A DNA stretch of 59,536 nt from contig JAFYAI010000040.1 in NCBI GenBank assembly GCA_017540815.1, positions 1 through 59,536 of the forward strand, written 5' to 3'. The notes below the pieces were generated by a model. That model ran no database searches, was not told where the DNA came from, and worked only from the letters and a program-made list of their open reading frames with translations. Of this stretch, positions 58,305-59,536 are shown piece after piece. A program made the position numbers and the translations under genes. The first letter of the stretch is position 1. Each line of letters starts with the position of its first letter. Origin of the DNA: Spirochaetales bacterium. GTDB lineage: Bacteria > Spirochaetota > GWE2-31-10 > MWDO01.

Positions 58305-59156
58305 TCAAAACAATGTCATTCTGTCAAGCAGATTTTCGATAGGAATGCCGTATTTGTCAAGAGTCGGCTTGTATGCCATAACTGTCTCAAAGTCTTCATC
58401 GTTGAATGGGAAGACGCTGACACTTTCGACATCAGTTGAAAAACGAATCGGACCGAAGAACTGCAGTTCGTAATTCTCAAATCCGGGGAAGCCGTCAGTC
58501 GCCATAGCCAAACGGTTAGGCGTAGTAATGTTGATTTTATTATTGATGATCAGATCGTAGAAAAGCCCAAATCCGTTAAATACAGGAGTCCCCGGTTGAA
58601 CAGGCTTGGTGGGCATTCCTTTTATACAAACCGGACTTATATCATCAAGCGGAACAGGAGTCTTTAATAATGATTCCATAAAATTAAGACTGCTGCCGAT
58701 TGTCATCGTTGTGCGACCAATAAACTTCTCTTTTTTGAGCGTCAGCATAACTCCGCCGTAATGATAGAAAATATCAGGATCTTGGATCAGATCTTTCACC
58801 TTATTTTTGCCGGTAAGGATGCCGTATTTCGGATAATCAGCCGGATCTAAGCCTTCGGCATCAATGCCGTAAATATTTGACAGAGCTTTTATTCGTACTT
58901 CGTCGCCGCCGTTTGTAGTGCCGTGACCTGTCTCCATGCTGTTCTTTACGAAATCGCTTTCTACTATTGCACCAAAGTATTTCACAGGCACACACATTGA
59001 GAAATCAGATTTTTCGACGATGTTTTGTAAGAATTCGATAATGACTTTTTCTTTATCACTTTCGCCGCGGTGAATCAGATGAAAATGAGATTTGCGAATA
59101 GGATAAACCGAAGCAAAAGATTTTAAGATTGGATTGGTTGATTGCTCTAAATACAT
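58305..59156 (-). CDS. Conserved-looking hypothetical protein, 283 residues
   Basis: Starts at ATG 59156. No signal peptide or membrane segment. Contains HFHLIHRGESDKEKVI, MCVPVKYFGAIV, ETGHGTTNGGDEVRIKAL, YHYGGVMLTLKKEKFIGRTTMTIGSSLNFM and FENYELQFFGPIRFS. These recall DUF3626-type proteins with conserved His and Gly-Gly motifs, but I cannot confirm it. A catalytic role around the HGTTNGGDE and YHYGGV segments is possible. Monocistronic, flanked by terminator and the CreD-like gene. Confidence 0.65.
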   Translation of the reverse strand: MYLEQSTNPILKSFASVYPIRKSHFHLIHRGESDKEKVIIEFLQNIVEKSDFSMCVPVKYFGAIVESDFVKNSMETGHGTTNGGDEVRIKALSNIYGIDAEGLDPADYPKYGILTGKNKVKDLIQDPDIFYHYGGVMLTLKKEKFIGRTTMTIGSSLNFMESLLKTPVPLDDISPVCIKGMPTKPVQPGTPVFNGFGLFYDLIINNKINITTPNRLAMATDGFPGFENYELQFFGPIRFSTDVESVSVFPFNDEDFETVMAYKPTLDKYGIPIENLLDRMTLF

Positions 59157-59204
59157 TGTGTATCCTTATTGTTGGTTAAATATTTATACTACATTTCATT
59201 TTTC

Positions 59205-59536
59205 TCACTCCGCCTTATCTTTCTTGTCCAATTCATACCAATCGATCTTGCGTGTGATGAACATCAGGAGAACGACAACAGCGAATAATCCGATGCTGCC
59301 GATGAGTAGGGCATAGTCTTCCGCTTGAAGTGTGCCGTATAAGAATATATACGAAATAAACTGAACCGCACTAAGCAGTCCGCCCCATTTCCTGCTGCCG
59401 AAGATCGCCACTGCATAAAACAGCGTGGCGAGACAGACGCTGACCGCACAGATAAGATATGTCAGATCAAACGGCCAATGCTCTGATATGGACAGCAGGA
59501 GCAGATAAAAGATTACATCGGCAAAACCGATAAGAC
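59205..59536 (-). CDS. creD: CreD-like inner membrane protein, C-terminal part, cut by window edge
   Basis: The frame is open to the right-hand edge and shows 109 residues of four hydrophobic helices: LIGFADVIFYLLLLSISEHW, LTYLICAVSVCLATLFY, LLSAVQFISYIFLYGTLQAE and DYALLIGSIGLFAVVVLLMF. It ends TRKIDWYELDKKDKAE. The QAEDYALLIGSIGLF and TRKIDWY segments match the CreD family, part of the CreBC regulon in enterobacteria and a stress-linked membrane protein elsewhere. No creBC gene is in view. Confidence 0.85.
   Translation of the reverse strand, partial: LIGFADVIFYLLLLSISEHWPFDLTYLICAVSVCLATLFYAVAIFGSRKWGGLLSAVQFISYIFLYGTLQAEDYALLIGSIGLFAVVVLLMFITRKIDWYELDKKDKAE

Overview
The window looks like a chromosomal segment of a moderately AT-rich anaerobic bacterium. 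Spirochaetota (Treponema-like) is my best guess. Supporting signs are an LL-diaminopimelate aminotransferase (dapL), a long double-domain ThyX, relaxed lipoprotein signals, InlB/Listeria-Bacteroides-repeat and BspA-type LRR surface proteins, and a NusG-domain-II protein. The assignment is an inference from gene content; no rRNA or marker tree is available here. Promoters are plain sigma-70 type (TTGAMA - 17 bp - TATAAT), and most transcription units end in strong intrinsic terminators.

Layout. 1-8.5 kb: end of a secreted GH13 alpha-amylase, a Ser-rich repeat lipoprotein, adenine deaminase, a phosphohexose mutase, a REP-like repeat cluster and ThyX. 8.6-19.4 kb: a defence locus. It starts with a small GIY-YIG protein and continues as a tightly coupled six-gene operon: PLD-helicase, winged HTH, Eco57I-like DNA methylase, a DUF4297/Cap4-like nuclease, and the middle component and ATPase of an ABC-three-component (ABC-3C) system. 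19.7-21.6 kb: gene remnants and a DUF1016/YhcG nuclease with a G9 tract. 21.6-28.3 kb: FolC, then a second accessory patch with a caspase-like protease, a KAP-type P-loop NTPase and an AlbA_2/winged-HTH regulator. 28.3-46.9 kb: mostly housekeeping genes (pyridoxamine-type kinase, methyltransferase, XseA, thioesterase, a large Fe-S/FAD oxidoreductase split by a TAA, QueG-like, Dtd, membrane proteins, parvulin, DapL, Xer recombinase). 46.9-59.5 kb: mainly minus-strand genes (tautomerase-DUF4240-LRR fusion, Ppx/GppA, two CorC-type proteins, a YafQ-type toxin-antitoxin pair, adenosine deaminase, endonuclease III, PfkB kinase, P1 peptidase, GNAT, CreD C-terminus).

The most unusual item is an RNA rather than a protein. 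Three loci (about 23478-23660 +, 34064-34241 -, 52374-52560 +) have almost no long sequence identity but fold into the same architecture. Each has a 5' hairpin whose loop (UUsGUAC) pairs with a downstream GUACsAA, a long central helix, and a 3' helix of 12-17 bp whose 5' strand lies inside the central helix, so the RNA carries two pseudoknots. Nearly every helix shows compensatory base changes between copies. Each copy has its own TTGACA-17-TAAMWT promoter, and two end in a U-tract. The copies lie beside a caspase-like gene, an antitoxin-like gene and a toxin-antitoxin operon. I do not recognise the family.

Functionally, adenine deaminase, adenosine deaminase and the PfkB kinase suggest purine salvage. 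The accessory patches form a defence island with strongly AT-rich genes, homopolymer tracts and decayed fragments, typical of turnover by horizontal transfer.
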